Source: Oscillospiraceae bacterium (GTDB taxonomy: Bacteria > Bacillota > Clostridia > Oscillospirales > Acutalibacteraceae). Taken from it: a DNA stretch of 61,633 bases. Of the stretch, positions 61,307 to 61,633 are shown piece after piece (within the stretch, counting starts at the first letter, position 1; each line of letters starts with the position of its first letter). Made by a program: the position numbers and the translations under genes. Below the pieces are notes generated by a model. The model searched no databases, had not been told where the DNA came from, and saw only the letters and a list, made by a program, of their open reading frames with translations. The stretch is taken from contig DPOR01000015.1 in the NCBI GenBank assembly GCA_003538135.1, positions 1 through 61,633 on the forward strand. Direction: 5' to 3'.

Positions 61307-61633
61307 TGAATCCATTCTGCGCGTCCGACACTGTTCCGTTTTCATCTGCTTCTTTGAAGTTTCTGACAACTACTTCGTTTTTATGAAGTGCTCGCTATGC
61401 TCGTAGGAAGTGTGCGCACTTTGATTTTCATGCGGTTTATCGTACTTCATTAGCGAGGCGCTTTCATTTTTCATGCACCGAAGGTGCGCTTAATTGAAAA
61501 AAGCACTTGCATTTGCTTTTGGGACAAGGAGAGAGGAACTTGGTCTCGCCTGCCGGCTCGGTCGGTGCTTCTGCACCCCTTGACACGCTCCGCGTCCAAT
61601 ATTCAAAGCATTTAATCTTAACAAAAAGTGAAA
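61307..61633. other. Intergenic right end with second repeat copy
   Basis: No gene is visible on the plus strand. A short minus-strand open stretch (61287-61390, reading KNEVVVRNFKEADENGTVSD) may be a gene relic. The 85-bp repeat follows, then GC-richer sequence to the edge without a recognised element. Confidence 0.4.
61418..61502 (+). repeat. Right copy of the 85-bp direct repeat
   Basis: 61425-61502 is identical to 50114-50191 over 78 bases, in the same orientation, 11.3 kb away. Confidence 0.85.

Overview
The window looks like a chromosomal segment of an anaerobic, endospore-forming Clostridia, most likely a gut bacterium of the Oscillospirales/Ruminococcaceae type. Supporting genes are the mother-cell sigma factor SigK, the cortex amidase CwlD, a YunB-like sporulation protein, cohesin and dockerin domains, several glycan-active enzymes (GH2, GH29, GH78, GH130) and BspA-type leucine-rich repeats. 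Most genes are ordinary chromosomal genes of balanced base composition. Two places look accessory: the surroundings of the tRNA-Pro gene (16.8-17.6 kb) and a more AT-rich block from about 50.1 kb to the right end.

Layout: 0-5.2 kb is a minus-strand operon of two secreted dockerin proteins with papain-like (NlpC/P60/CHAP-type) domains, followed by a cohesin-bearing protein that runs off the left edge. 5.5-14.9 kb is housekeeping and sporulation: an EamA transporter, an unknown conserved protein, radA, cwlD, two half-size TSUP transporters, ruvX, a class A penicillin-binding protein, a small anchored protein, a DivIVA-like protein and a sugar-phosphate isomerase-like protein. 15-31.5 kb holds sigK, GH130, tRNA-Pro with a decayed integrase, a ceramidase-like hydrolase, GH29, a HAD phosphatase, a ClC channel, a lipase/ChbG/GPH-symporter operon with a divergent AraC regulator, an acyltransferase, ligA and yunB. 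31.8-39.4 kb holds a three-gene glycerol-3-phosphate oxidoreductase operon, a GH2 enzyme and unknown membrane proteins. A 156-bp MITE-like element follows.

39.6-46.2 kb is a seven-gene minus-strand operon: D-amino-acid aminotransferase, DUF4392 D-glutamate cyclase-like, PxpB, PxpC, DUF1445/YcsI-like, PxpA and alanine racemase. Together these could connect D-Ala, D-Glu, 5-oxoproline and Glu. Its promoter overlaps a 24-bp near-palindrome, and the leader contains a large terminator-like hairpin. 46.3-49.9 kb holds an O-antigen-ligase-like membrane protein and an ABC-F ATPase.

50.1-61.5 kb is bracketed by a 78-bp identical direct repeat and shows heavy decay. A 5'-truncated GPH symporter with an alpha-L-rhamnosidase is fused at a recombination junction to the first codons of a MoxR-type AAA ATPase. 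The neighbouring BspA-like LRR gene has an in-frame amber codon, and the VWA gene has a one-base frameshift at a slippery-looking A6C run. A DUF4145-like gene, a truncated BRCT protein and small gene remnants follow. No CRISPR array, rRNA or complete transposase was seen.
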